From: JACVRW01 sp963728155
GTDB taxonomy: Bacteria; Actinomycetota; Thermoleophilia; Solirubrobacterales; Thermoleophilaceae
Length of the DNA: 64,000 nt
Assembly: GCA_963728155.1 (NCBI GenBank)
Contig: CAVSJF010000009.1
Span: forward strand, 124,001 to 188,000
Direction of reading: 5' to 3'
Made by a program: the position numbers and the translations under genes
Shown: positions 26,622 through 34,741 of the stretch, in pieces
How positions within the stretch are numbered: position 1 is the stretch's first letter
How the letters are laid out: each line of letters begins with the position of its first letter
The notes under the pieces: generated by a model
The model's database searches: none
Seen by the model: only the letters and a program-made list of their open reading frames with translations
Told to the model about the DNA's origin: nothing

Positions 26622-27707
26622 GTGGCGCGACTCAGGCGATCCGATTGCTCGGGACCAGGGATCAGCCGGCGCCGCCGAGGCAAGGGCTTCGAATATCTCG
26701 ACGCGGACGGAAAGCGGGTCGAGGACCCGGACGCGATCGAGCGCATCCGAGCTCTCGCGATCCCGCCGGCGTGGGAGGACGTCTGGATCAGCGCCTACCC
26801 GAACGGACACATCCAGGCCACCGGAACGGACGCCGCCGGGCGCAAGCAGTACCGCTACCACGACCGCTGGCGCGAGCGCCGCGACCTGGAGAAGTTCGAG
26901 TCGATGGTGAGCTTCGCGCAGGCGCTGCCGCGGTTACGCGAGCGGGTGGACAGCGATCTCGCGCTCGAGGGGATGCCCAAGGACAAGGCGCTCGCCTGCG
27001 CCGTGCGCCTGATGGACAAGGGCTTCTTTCGGATCGGCTCGGAGGACTACGCCGAGGAGAACGACACGTACGGCATCGCGACCATGGGCAAGCGCCACGT
27101 GACCGTATCCGGAGACGAGATCATCTTCGACTACGAGGCCAAGGGCAGCCAGCGGCGCATCCAAGAGGTGGTCGACTCCGTCGTCGCCGACGTGGTGCGC
27201 ACGCTCAAGAAGCGCCGCGGCGGTGGCGAGGAGCTACTGGCCTACAAGGACAACGGGCGCTGGCGCGACCTCAAGTCGCCCGACATCAACGAGTACGTCA
27301 AGGAGGTCGCCGACGGCGACTTCAGCGCGAAGGACTTTCGAACGTGGAGCGGGACGGTGCTTGCCGCCCAGGCCCTCGCGGTCTCTTCGGTGATCGCGGC
27401 CCGTGGCACCAAGACCTCGCGCAAGCGAGCCAAGACACGCGCGGTCAAGGAGGTGGCGCACTACCTCGGCAACACCCCGGCGGTGGCCCGCGCCTCCTAC
27501 ATCGACCCGCGCATCTTCGACCGCTTCGACGGCGGCCTGACGATCGCCGGCGTCCTCACGGAGCTGGCCGAGGAGCCCGACGAACCGCCGGACGCCCAGC
27601 GCGCGATCGAGGAGGGGGTGCTCGACCTCATCGCCCGGGATATCAGCTCGGACGCTGTGGAGAAGGCCGCTCAGGTGGCCGAAGAGCTGGAGGAAGTGGC
27701 CGCCTAG
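26622..27707 (+). CDS. DNA topoisomerase IB (bacterial/poxvirus-like)
   Basis: 361 aa. Relaxes positive and negative supercoils through a 3'-phosphotyrosyl intermediate. The N-terminal domain has IPPAWEDVWISAYPNGHIQATG and QYRYHDRWRERRDLEKF. The catalytic domain has VRLMDKGFFRIGSEDYA, TYGIATMGKRHV, KDFRTWSGTV (Arg and following His-equivalent region) and VAHYLGNTPAVARASYIDPR, where the Tyr near residue 293 is the nucleophile. Length and motifs fit the short bacterial enzymes. The start is GTG. The last residues are an acidic tail (KAAQVAEELEEVAA). Its stop overlaps the CAP gene at 27704-28279 tail-to-tail. Confidence 0.93.
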   Translation: MARLRRSDCSGPGISRRRRGKGFEYLDADGKRVEDPDAIERIRALAIPPAWEDVWISAYPNGHIQATGTDAAGRKQYRYHDRWRERRDLEKFESMVSFAQALPRLRERVDSDLALEGMPKDKALACAVRLMDKGFFRIGSEDYAEENDTYGIATMGKRHVTVSGDEIIFDYEAKGSQRRIQEVVDSVVADVVRTLKKRRGGGEELLAYKDNGRWRDLKSPDINEYVKEVADGDFSAKDFRTWSGTVLAAQALAVSSVIAARGTKTSRKRAKTRAVKEVAHYLGNTPAVARASYIDPRIFDRFDGGLTIAGVLTELAEEPDEPPDAQRAIEEGVLDLIARDISSDAVEKAAQVAEELEEVAA

Positions 27708-28279
27708 CTGCGGGCGCCGAAGGACGTGGCGTAGGTGGCGGCTGGGGAGATGCCGGCCTGGGGAGCCCCGTTGACCACGCCGATGCCGATCTCGCGGAAG
27801 GAGGAGCTGAGGATGTTGGCCCGGTGTCCGGGGCTGTTCATCCAGCTCTGGGTGATCGCGCCCGGAGTGGAGCGCTCGTGCGAGCCCCACGCGAGGTTCT
27901 CGCCGACCTTCCAGCTGCGGGCGCCGCTGAGGTAGCCGGCCCGGCGGATGCGGTCGACGAAGGAGCCGCCGTCGAGCGAGTCGTGCGAGAAGTAGTTACG
28001 GGCGTCCATGTCCGCGGCGTGGGCCGTCGCAGCGGCGGACAGGCGCCGGTTGAGCGTCAGGGCGCCGAGGCCATGGCGGCTTCGCTCGGCGTTGATGCTG
28101 CAGAGGGTGGCGCGCACGATCGTGCGCTTGCTGGCTTCGGCGGGCGCCGCGCTGGCGGTGGAGCAGGCCTGTGCCGCCATGGCCGACGGCGCGGTGATCA
28201 GAATCAGCGCACACACCAGGGCGATTACGGTGAGCAGGCGGTTGCGAAGGCGGAGGGAGCGGCGGCTGACAGAATGCAT
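27704..28279 (-). CDS. Secreted CAP/SCP-domain protein
   Basis: 191 aa. The basic start MHSVSRRSLRLRNRLL precedes a long hydrophobic core (VIALVCALILITAPSAM) and an AxA site near residue 36. The CAP domain has CSINAERSRHGLGALTLN, AAATAHAADMDARNYFSH, then GENLAWGS, QSWMNSPGHRANILSSSFRE and IGIGVVNG. The His/Glu cavity residues are kept. Two Cys occur (residues 39 and 60). It is the YkwD type, like 5134-5613, but the two are only about as similar as family members in general. No c-di-AMP riboswitch signature is seen in its short leader, which has an inverted repeat instead. Confidence 0.9.
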   Translation of the reverse strand: MHSVSRRSLRLRNRLLTVIALVCALILITAPSAMAAQACSTASAAPAEASKRTIVRATLCSINAERSRHGLGALTLNRRLSAAATAHAADMDARNYFSHDSLDGGSFVDRIRRAGYLSGARSWKVGENLAWGSHERSTPGAITQSWMNSPGHRANILSSSFREIGIGVVNGAPQAGISPAATYATSFGARS

Positions 28280-28284
28280 ACGTC

Positions 28285-28316
28285 CTGGTGTCGCTCCAGC
28301 AGCCGCCGGACACCAG
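28285..28316. repeat. Inverted repeat in the CAP/HAD intergenic region
   Basis: CTGGTGTC and GACACCAG form a perfect 8-bp stem with a 16-base GC-rich loop. It begins six bases upstream of the CAP-gene start on the minus strand, so in that transcript it would fold next to the ribosome-binding site and could affect translation. It could equally act as an operator. No T-tract follows, so an intrinsic terminator is unlikely. Confidence 0.4.
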
Positions 28317-28330
28317 TGATCGGGGTGCCC

Positions 28331-28384
28331 GTGGACGGTTGTTCTACCCCGAAAAACCCCGATTGTGGACGTTTGTTCTACACC
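28331..28384 (+). promoter_or_regulatory. Two near-identical 20-bp boxes upstream of the HAD-to-NHEJ gene run
   Basis: Two direct copies, 28331-28350 and 28365-28384, agree at 18 of 20 positions with a 34-bp period. Each contains GGAC-N4-GTTC (GGACGGTTGTTC and GGACGTTTGTTC), an imperfect dyad one base short of the GAAC-N4-GTTC form of Gram-positive SOS boxes. The second ends 11 bp before the GTG at 28396. Either a double operator or duplicated promoter elements would explain them. Their position before the gene run containing ligD, ku and the polymerase gene is notable. LexA binding is only an inference. Confidence 0.4.
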
Positions 28385-28395
28385 CTAGGAGAGCA

Positions 28396-29055
28396 GTGCC
28401 CGCCGCCATACTCGACATCGACGGGACTCTCGTCGACACCAACTTCCATCACGCCATCGCCTGGTATCGAGCCTTTCGCCAGCACGACGAGCTGCTCCCG
28501 CTCTGGCGCATCCACCGCCACATCGGCATGGGCGGCGACCAGCTGGTCGAGTCGTTGTGCGGGAAGGAGGTCGACGAAGCCAAGGGCGATGACATCCGGG
28601 CCGCCGAAGGCGTTCTCTACTTCGCCCTGATCGAGGAGGTCGAGCCCCTTCATGGCGCGCGCGAGTTGATCGTCGACCTCAAGGATCGCGGGCACGCCGT
28701 GGTCCTGGCCAGCTCGGCCAAAGAAGACGAGGTCGACCACTATCTCGACCTCCTCGACGCCCGTGATCTGGCCGACGGCTGGACCACGTCGGCCGACGTG
28801 GAGGCGACGAAGCCCGAGCCGGACCTCGTTGCGGCGGCGGTGGAGAAGGCCGGCGGAGGAGAGGCGGTGATGATTGGCGACAGCACCTGGGATTGCGAGG
28901 CGGCCGAGCGCGCCGGCGTTCCCGTTCTGGCCGTGCTCACCGGCGGCTTCTCCGAAGCGGAGCTCCGAGACGCGGGAGCGGTCGCGGTATACCGGTCGAT
29001 CGACGAGCTGCGAAAGGCGATTGACGAGACGCCGCTGGGCGGTCACGCCGGGTAG
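28396..29055 (+). CDS. HAD-family hydrolase (phosphoglycolate-phosphatase-like)
   Basis: 219 aa. Motif I is DIDGTLVDT (D7, D9), motif II VVLASSAKED, motif III Lys in VEATKPEPDLV and motif IV VMIGDSTWDCEAAERAG. A helical cap at residues 16-80 (NFHHAIAWYRAFRQHDELLP) places it in subfamily I, with beta-phosphoglucomutase and phosphoglycolate phosphatase. The substrate is not defined. The start is GTG with AGGAGAG just upstream. It is the first of seven co-directional genes with short gaps (S9 peptidase, LigD, Ku, polymerase, VOC, zincin). Confidence 0.87.
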   Translation: MPAAILDIDGTLVDTNFHHAIAWYRAFRQHDELLPLWRIHRHIGMGGDQLVESLCGKEVDEAKGDDIRAAEGVLYFALIEEVEPLHGARELIVDLKDRGHAVVLASSAKEDEVDHYLDLLDARDLADGWTTSADVEATKPEPDLVAAAVEKAGGGEAVMIGDSTWDCEAAERAGVPVLAVLTGGFSEAELRDAGAVAVYRSIDELRKAIDETPLGGHAG

Positions 29056-29077
29056 CCGGCATATCATCCGCTCGTCC

Positions 29078-30973
29078 ATGCCGTCCGTCCCCTATGGCTC
29101 GTGGCCTTCGCCCCTCTCCGCGGCCATGGCGGCGGAGGCGGGGGTGCGGCATTCGGAGCCGTGGCTGGGCGAGGACGGCTCGGCCTGGTGGCTCGAACGG
29201 AGGCCCAAGGACGGAGGGCGCACGACGCTCGTCCGCGACGGGCAGGACGTGACCTCGCCGGAGTTCAACGTGCGAACCCGCGTCCACGAGTACGGCGGCG
29301 GCGCCTGGTTCCTCCACGGAGGCGAGGCCTACTTCTCGAACTTCGCCGATCAGCGGCTCTATCGACTCGATCCGGGCGAGGCGCCCCAGCCGATCACGCC
29401 TGAGCTGCCCGAGCCGGGCTCGGTGCGTTACGCGGACGGTCGCGTGAGCCCCGATGGGCGGCTGATCGTGTGCGTGCGCGAGACCCACGGGGGGGAGGAG
29501 CCCACGAACGAGCTCGTCGCCCTGCCCGCCGACGGCCGGGGCGACGCGCGCCCCATTGCCTTCGGGCGCGACTTCTACTCATTCCCGCGCCTCAGCCCGG
29601 ACGGCACCACGCTCGCGTGGACCTGCTGGGACCACCCGAACATGCCCTGGGACGGCACGGAGCTCTGGGTCGCACCGCTCGCCGCTCCCGCGGAGGCGCG
29701 CCTCGTGGCCGGCGGACCGAGCGAGTCGATTTGGCAACCCGAATGGAGCCCCGAGGGGGTGCTCCACTACGTGTCCGACCGCACCGGCTGGTGGAACCTC
29801 TACCGCGACGGCGCCCAGCTCACCGACGAGCGGGCGGAGCTGGGCTACCCACAATGGGCGTTCGGCGGGTCGACCTACGCATTCCTCGAGGGCGGCGACA
29901 TCGCCTGCATCAGAGTCGAGGGCGGTTTCGAGCGGCTCTGCATCCTCCACGCGGGCGAGTCGCGCCCGCAAGACCTCGGCCTTCCGTACACGGCCGTCGG
30001 CTACCCGGAGCTACGGAGCGTCGGCGATCGCGTGATCTACGTGGCGAAGAGCCCGGCGGAGCCGGGGGTCGTGGTCAGCTGGCGATCCGCTGAGGGCGTG
30101 AGGGTCCTGTCCCAGGCGGGCGAGCCCTCGCCGGCGCCCGAGTGGGCGCCCACGCCGAGCGCGATCGACTTCCCGAGCGCGGACGGCCGCGTCGCCCACG
30201 CGTTCTGGTATCCCCCGACGAACCCCCACTGCGAGGCTCCGCCGGGCGAACGCCCGCCGATCATCGTGCAGAGCCACGGCGGGCCGACCGGCCACGCCCC
30301 TCCGGAGTTCGACCCGAAGATCGCATTCTGGACGAGCCGGGGGATCGGGGTGGTGGACGTGAACTACGGCGGCAGCACGAGCTTCGGGCGCTCGTACCGC
30401 GAGCTGCTCAACGGCGCTTGGGGAGTCGTGGACGTGGAGGACTGCATCGCCGCCGCTGTGCACCTCGCGCGCGAGGGTGAGGCCGACGGCGCGCGGCTGG
30501 CCATCCACGGGGGCAGCGCGGGCGGGTACACCACCCTGTGCGCGTTGGCTTTCCACGACGACTTCGCGGCCGGAGCGAGCTACTACGGCGTGGCCGACGC
30601 GGAGACGCTGGCCGCCGACACCCACAAGTTCGAGTCGCGCTACCTCGACACGCTGATCGGCCCACATCCGGGGACCGCCCAGACCTGGAGGGAGCGCTCG
30701 CCGATTCACTACGCCGACCGGATCCGCGCGCCGGTGATCCTCTTCCAGGGCCTCGAGGACGAGGTGGTGCCGCCCTCGCAGGCCGAGACCATGGTGGCCG
30801 CGCTCAAGGAGAACGGCGTCCCGCACGCCTACCTCGCTTTCGAGGGCGAGGACCACGGCTTCCGCAAGAGCGAGACCGTGATCCGCTGCCTGGAAGCCGA
30901 GCTGTCGTTCTACGCCCAGGTCTTCGGCTTCGAGCCCGCCGACGACATCGAGCCGGTCGAAATCGTCAGGTAG
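29078..30973 (+). CDS. S9-family prolyl-oligopeptidase-like peptidase
   Basis: 631 aa. The N-terminal 370 residues form a beta-propeller (WD40-like repeats such as GRVSPDGRLIVCVRE, PRLSPDGTTLAWTCWDHPN, PEWSPEGVLHYVSDRTGWWN). The C-terminal alpha/beta-hydrolase has HGGPTGHAPPEF, a GGSAGGYT nucleophile elbow (Ser480), Asp in FQGLEDEVVPPSQ and His in EGEDHGFRK. This is the dipeptidyl-/acylaminoacyl-peptidase arrangement. No signal peptide is seen, so it is likely cytoplasmic. It starts 22 bp after the HAD gene, and its stop is 8 bp before ligD. It is intact. Confidence 0.92.
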   Translation: MPSVPYGSWPSPLSAAMAAEAGVRHSEPWLGEDGSAWWLERRPKDGGRTTLVRDGQDVTSPEFNVRTRVHEYGGGAWFLHGGEAYFSNFADQRLYRLDPGEAPQPITPELPEPGSVRYADGRVSPDGRLIVCVRETHGGEEPTNELVALPADGRGDARPIAFGRDFYSFPRLSPDGTTLAWTCWDHPNMPWDGTELWVAPLAAPAEARLVAGGPSESIWQPEWSPEGVLHYVSDRTGWWNLYRDGAQLTDERAELGYPQWAFGGSTYAFLEGGDIACIRVEGGFERLCILHAGESRPQDLGLPYTAVGYPELRSVGDRVIYVAKSPAEPGVVVSWRSAEGVRVLSQAGEPSPAPEWAPTPSAIDFPSADGRVAHAFWYPPTNPHCEAPPGERPPIIVQSHGGPTGHAPPEFDPKIAFWTSRGIGVVDVNYGGSTSFGRSYRELLNGAWGVVDVEDCIAAAVHLAREGEADGARLAIHGGSAGGYTTLCALAFHDDFAAGASYYGVADAETLAADTHKFESRYLDTLIGPHPGTAQTWRERSPIHYADRIRAPVILFQGLEDEVVPPSQAETMVAALKENGVPHAYLAFEGEDHGFRKSETVIRCLEAELSFYAQVFGFEPADDIEPVEIVR

Positions 30974-30981
30974 GGCTGCCG

Positions 30982-32407
30982 ATGCCGGAGCGGCTGGACG
31001 CCTACCGCAAGAAGCGCGACTTCGACACGACCTCGGAACCGAAAGGGCGTTCGGTTGAAGGCGCGAGCGCCGCGCGCTTCGTGGTGCAGGAGCACAGCGC
31101 GCGACGGCTGCACTGGGACCTGCGCCTCGAACACGAGGGGACGCTCAAGTCGTGGGCGCTGCCGCGCGGGGTGCCCGATCATCCCGACGAGAACCGGCTG
31201 GCCGTGCACACCGAGGACCACCCGCTCGAATACCTCGAGTTCGAGGGCGACATTCCCAAGGGTGAGTACGGCGCGGGGACGATGCGCGTCTGGGACCGCG
31301 GTACCTTCGCGGCCGAGAAGTTCCGCGCCAACGAGGTGATCGCCACCTTCAGCGGCGAGCGCGTGCAGGGCCGCTACGCCCTGTTTCAGACCCGCGGGCA
31401 GGACTGGATGATCCACCGGATGGACCCGCCGCTCGACCCCGGTTACGAGCCGATGCCCGAACGCCTGACCCCGATGCTGGCCAAGAGTGGCGGGCTGCCG
31501 CGCGACGAAAAGGGGTGGGCCTTCGAGGTGAAATGGGACGGGATCCGCACCCTCCTCTACTGCGACCACGGCCACATCGAGTTGCAGGGCCGCAACGGCA
31601 CCGACTTCACGCCTCGCTACCCCGAGGTGCGCGAGCTGGCCCGGGAGCTGGGCGCCCGGCGGACTCGTCCTCGACGGAGAGATCGTCGCCCTCGACGAGG
31701 CGGGGCGGCCGAGCTTCGAGCGCCTCCAGTCGCGCATGCACCTGGGATCCGACTCGGCGGTCAAGCGCCGCATGCGCGACATCCCGGCCACCTACGTGGC
31801 GTTCGACCTGCTCTACCTCGACGGTCGTTCCACCGTCGCGCTCACCTACGAGGAGCGGCGCCAGGTGCTCGATGCGCTGGGCCTGGAGGGGCCGGCCTGG
31901 CGTGCTCCCGCCTACCACCGCGGCGAGGGGAGCGCTCTCCTGGCGGCCACCAAGGAGCTCGGCATCGAGGGCATCGTGGCCAAGCGACTCGACAGCCGCT
32001 ACGAGCCGGGCCGGCGCTCGACGGGCTGGGTGAAGATCAAGAACATCTGTGAGCACGACGTGGTGATCGGCGGCTGGGCGCCCGGCGAGGGACGGCGGCA
32101 GGGCCACGTCGGGGCGCTCGTAACCGGCCTCTACGAGAACGGGCGACTGGCCTACGCGGGAAAGGTCGGCACCGGCTTCACCGACCGCACGCTGGCCATT
32201 CTCGAGCGCGAGCTCGGGCCGCTGCGGCGCGACACCTCCCCCTTCGAGGGGCGGGCCGCACCCAAGGGCACGATCTTCGTCGAACCGCGTCTGGTGGCCC
32301 GCGTGGAGCTGCGCGAGTGGACCAAGAGCGGCACCATGCGGGCGCCCTCCTTCAAGGGGCTTCGCGACGACATCGATCCGCAAGATTGCACCCGTGAAGG
32401 AGGTTAA
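30982..32407 (+). CDS. ligD: LigD-type ATP-dependent DNA ligase: 3'-phosphoesterase plus ligase (one frameshift)
   Basis: NHEJ end-healing and sealing enzyme, about 474 aa. Residues 1-155 are the phosphoesterase domain (FVVQEHSARRLHWDLRLEHEG, SWALPRGVPDHP, HTEDHPLEYLEFEGDIPKGE). The nucleotidyltransferase starts at LTPMLAKSGGLP, with ligase motif I EVKWDGIR (Lys184) and then, across a one-base break at 31651-31661, GLVLDGEIVALDE and FDLLYLDG. Motif IV/V follows at GIEGIVAKRLDSRYEPGRRS, with WVKIKN, and the OB domain ends in VELREWTKSGTMRAPSFKGL. The LigD polymerase domain is absent and is encoded separately at 33274. The last codons contain GGAGG, a possible ribosome-binding site, with ku 29 bp downstream. 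Confidence 0.92.
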
Positions 32408-32436
32408 ACCCGCATTCGCGAGGTAGATTGGGAACC

Positions 32437-33273
32437 ATGCCAAGAGCGATCTGGAGCGGCGCGATCAGCTTCGGCCTGGTCAATATTCCCGTGAAGCTGT
32501 ACAGCGCGGTCTCGCGCAAGACCGTGCGCTTTCACCAGATCGACGCCGAGTCGGGCGCGCGTGTGCGCCAGAAGCGCGTCGGCGGCGACGGCGAGGAGGT
32601 GGCCTACGACCAGATCGTCAAGGGCTACGAGATCGGCCCCGACCGCTACGTCACGATCAGCCCCGAGGAGCTCGAGTCGCTGGAGCCCCAGAAGACGCGC
32701 ACGATCGACATCGAGGACTTCGTGGAGCTCGAGGACATCGACCCGATGTTCTACGACCACCCCTACTACCTGGCGCCCGACACCGGGGCGGCCAAGGCCT
32801 ACCGCCTGCTGGTGGATGCGATGGACAGCTCGGGCAAGGTCGCGATCGCCCGTGTCGTGCTGCGCTCCAAGGAGCACCTGGTGGCCATTCGGCCCCGCTC
32901 AGGGGTGCTCGCCATGGAGACGATGCTGTTCTCCGACGAGGTGATCTCACCCGATGCGCTCGACGAGCTGTCGGACGACGGCGAGGTCAAGACCAGCGAT
33001 CGCGAGCTGAAGATGGCCCAGCAGCTGATCGACTCACTCACCTCGGAGTTCGAGCCCGAGAAGTACCGCGACGAGTACCGCGAGCGCGTTCTCGACCTGA
33101 TCGAGCGCAAGGCACAGGGCGAGACCGTGGTGATCGAGACGCCAGCCGAGGAGCCGGCGAAGGTGCCCGATCTGATGGCCGCGCTCGAGGCGAGTATCGC
33201 CTCCGCCAAGGGCCAGAGCAAGCCCAAGAAGAAGCGCGCGCCGGCGAAGAAGAAGGCCGCCGCGAAGGCGTAG
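32437..33273 (+). CDS. ku: Ku protein (bacterial NHEJ)
   Basis: 278 aa homodimeric DNA-end-binding ring that recruits LigD. The Ku core covers residues 1-240: MPRAIWSGAISFGLVNIPVKL, GARVRQKRVGGDGEEV, IDIEDFVELEDIDPMFYDHPYY and IARVVLRSKEHLVAIRP. The C-terminal 25 residues are strongly basic (KPKKKRAPAKKKAAAKA), the lysine-rich tail type seen in some actinobacterial Ku proteins that adds extra DNA contacts. The ATG at 32437 is the family start. The stop is followed immediately by the GTG of the polymerase gene, so the two are co-translated. Confidence 0.96.
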   Translation: MPRAIWSGAISFGLVNIPVKLYSAVSRKTVRFHQIDAESGARVRQKRVGGDGEEVAYDQIVKGYEIGPDRYVTISPEELESLEPQKTRTIDIEDFVELEDIDPMFYDHPYYLAPDTGAAKAYRLLVDAMDSSGKVAIARVVLRSKEHLVAIRPRSGVLAMETMLFSDEVISPDALDELSDDGEVKTSDRELKMAQQLIDSLTSEFEPEKYRDEYRERVLDLIERKAQGETVVIETPAEEPAKVPDLMAALEASIASAKGQSKPKKKRAPAKKKAAAKA

Positions 33274-34155
33274 GTGCCTCCCGCCCGCCTCGAGGTCCAG
33301 GTCGAGGGACGGACCCTGTCCCTCTCCAATCTCCCGAAGGTCCTGTATCCCGCCGTCGGCTTCACCAAGGGCGAGGTGATCGACTACTACACGCGTATCG
33401 CGCCCGCGCTGCTGCCCCACCTGCGCAACCGCCCCCTCACCCTCAAGCGCTATCCCAACGGCGTGGAGGCCCCCTACTTCTACGAGAAGAACTGCCCGTC
33501 GCACGCGCCCGAGTGGGTGCGAAAGGAGCGCGTCGACAAGATCGACTACTGCGTCTGCGACGAACTGGCCACCATGGTGTGGCTGGCCAACCTGGCCGAC
33601 CTGGAGCTTCACCCATCGCTGTCGCTGGTGGACGACATCAACCGCCCCACCGTGATGGCATTCGACCTCGATCCCGGCGAGCCGGCCGGCCTCGCCGAGT
33701 GCTGTGAGGTGGCCGTGCTGCTGCGCGACGCCCTCTCGGCGCTCGGGCTCCAGAGCTTCGCCAAGACCTCGGGTTCGAAGGGCATCCAGGTCTACGTGCC
33801 CCTCAACGTCGACGGCGTGGACTACGACCATGGGACCAAGCGGCTCTCCCAGGCGCTCGCTCGCCACCTGGAGGCCTCCCATCCGAAGCTGATCGTCTCC
33901 CAGCAGCGCAAGGATCTGCGCCGCGGCAAGGTGCTGATCGACTGGAGCCAGAACGACGAGCACAAGACCACGGTGTGCGTCTACTCGCTGCGGGCGCGCG
34001 AGCGGCCGACCGTCTCGACGCCCCTGGAGTGGTCCGAGCTCGACGACCCGGACGCGCTCGTGTTCGAGGCCGCCGACGTGCTGAAGCGCGTGGAGCGCCA
34101 CGGCGACCTGTTCGCGCCGGTGGTCGAGCTGGAGCAGGAGCTGCCCGCGCTGTGA
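33274..34155 (+). CDS. Stand-alone LigD-type polymerase/primase (NHEJ)
   Basis: 293 aa archaeo-eukaryotic-primase-like polymerase that fills gaps at broken ends, often adding ribonucleotides. LPKVLYPAVGFTKGEVIDYY at the start and LTLKRYPNGVEAPYFYEKN are typical. The catalytic FDLDPG carries Asp131 and Asp133. AKTSGSKGIQVYVPL forms the nucleotide-binding His/Ser region, and GKVLIDWSQNDEHKTTVCVYSLRARERPTVSTP contains the third acidic residue. It starts by GTG right at the ku stop (0-bp gap). It is a separate polypeptide, whereas mycobacterial LigD carries this domain fused in front of the phosphoesterase and ligase. Confidence 0.95.
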   Translation: MPPARLEVQVEGRTLSLSNLPKVLYPAVGFTKGEVIDYYTRIAPALLPHLRNRPLTLKRYPNGVEAPYFYEKNCPSHAPEWVRKERVDKIDYCVCDELATMVWLANLADLELHPSLSLVDDINRPTVMAFDLDPGEPAGLAECCEVAVLLRDALSALGLQSFAKTSGSKGIQVYVPLNVDGVDYDHGTKRLSQALARHLEASHPKLIVSQQRKDLRRGKVLIDWSQNDEHKTTVCVYSLRARERPTVSTPLEWSELDDPDALVFEAADVLKRVERHGDLFAPVVELEQELPAL

Positions 34156-34739
34156 GGATCCTGGAGGTGGTGCTGCCCGCGTCCGATCCCGAGGCGCTGG
34201 CCGAGTTTCACGCCGCCTTCGCCTCCTCCACCGCGCTGAGCTTCGAAGCAGGCCCCGACGTGTGCTCGCACTGGGCGCTCAACGTGGCGCCGCAGCGCTT
34301 CGAGGAAGCGGTGGCCTTTGCCGCGGAGCGCGTCGAGTTGCTGCACGAGGACGTGTCGTTCGAGAGCTGGCGGGCGCGCTCGGCCTATTTCTTCGATCCG
34401 GCCGGCAACATCGTCGAGCTGATCGCCCGTGAGCGTGCGCCCGGATGCGAGCTGTTCCTCGAAATGAGCGAGGTCGGCCTGCCGGTCAGCGCCGTCGGCG
34501 CCGCGGTCGAGTTCCTCGAGTCGGAGGTGGGGCTGCCTCACTTCAGCGGGGATCGCCAGACGTTCAGCGCCGTGGGCGATGACCGCGGCCTGTTCATCGT
34601 CGTGCCGGTGGGCCGGCCCTGGCTGTTCACCGACCGCCCCGCGCCCGACCATCCGCTGGAGGTGACGATCGCCGCCGGCCGCCAGGACGAGCTCCGAGTC
34701 CCCGGCTCTGGGCACACGCTCAAGCTAGCCTCTGGCTGA
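34152..34739 (+). CDS. VOC (glyoxalase/bleomycin-resistance-like) family protein
   Basis: 195 aa. The beta-alpha-beta-beta-beta units are recognisable: ILEVVLPASDPEALAEFHAA, then FERWRARSAYFFDPAGNIVELI-like ending (DPAGNIVEL is the family hallmark), and a second module LFLEMSEVGLPVSAVGAAVEFL with VGLPHFSGDRQTFSAVG. The second module lacks obvious metal residues. The role is unknown. The GTG at 34152 overlaps the polymerase stop as GTGA, so it belongs to the NHEJ run by translation coupling, without any known NHEJ function. The zincin gene starts 2 bp after it. Confidence 0.82.
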   Translation: MRILEVVLPASDPEALAEFHAAFASSTALSFEAGPDVCSHWALNVAPQRFEEAVAFAAERVELLHEDVSFESWRARSAYFFDPAGNIVELIARERAPGCELFLEMSEVGLPVSAVGAAVEFLESEVGLPHFSGDRQTFSAVGDDRGLFIVVPVGRPWLFTDRPAPDHPLEVTIAAGRQDELRVPGSGHTLKLASG

Positions 34740-34741
34740 CC

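Noticed and set aside
28285..28316. Intrinsic terminator for the CAP/HAD intergenic hairpin
   Set aside because: The two genes diverge here, the loop is long and GC-rich, and no T-tract follows on either strand.
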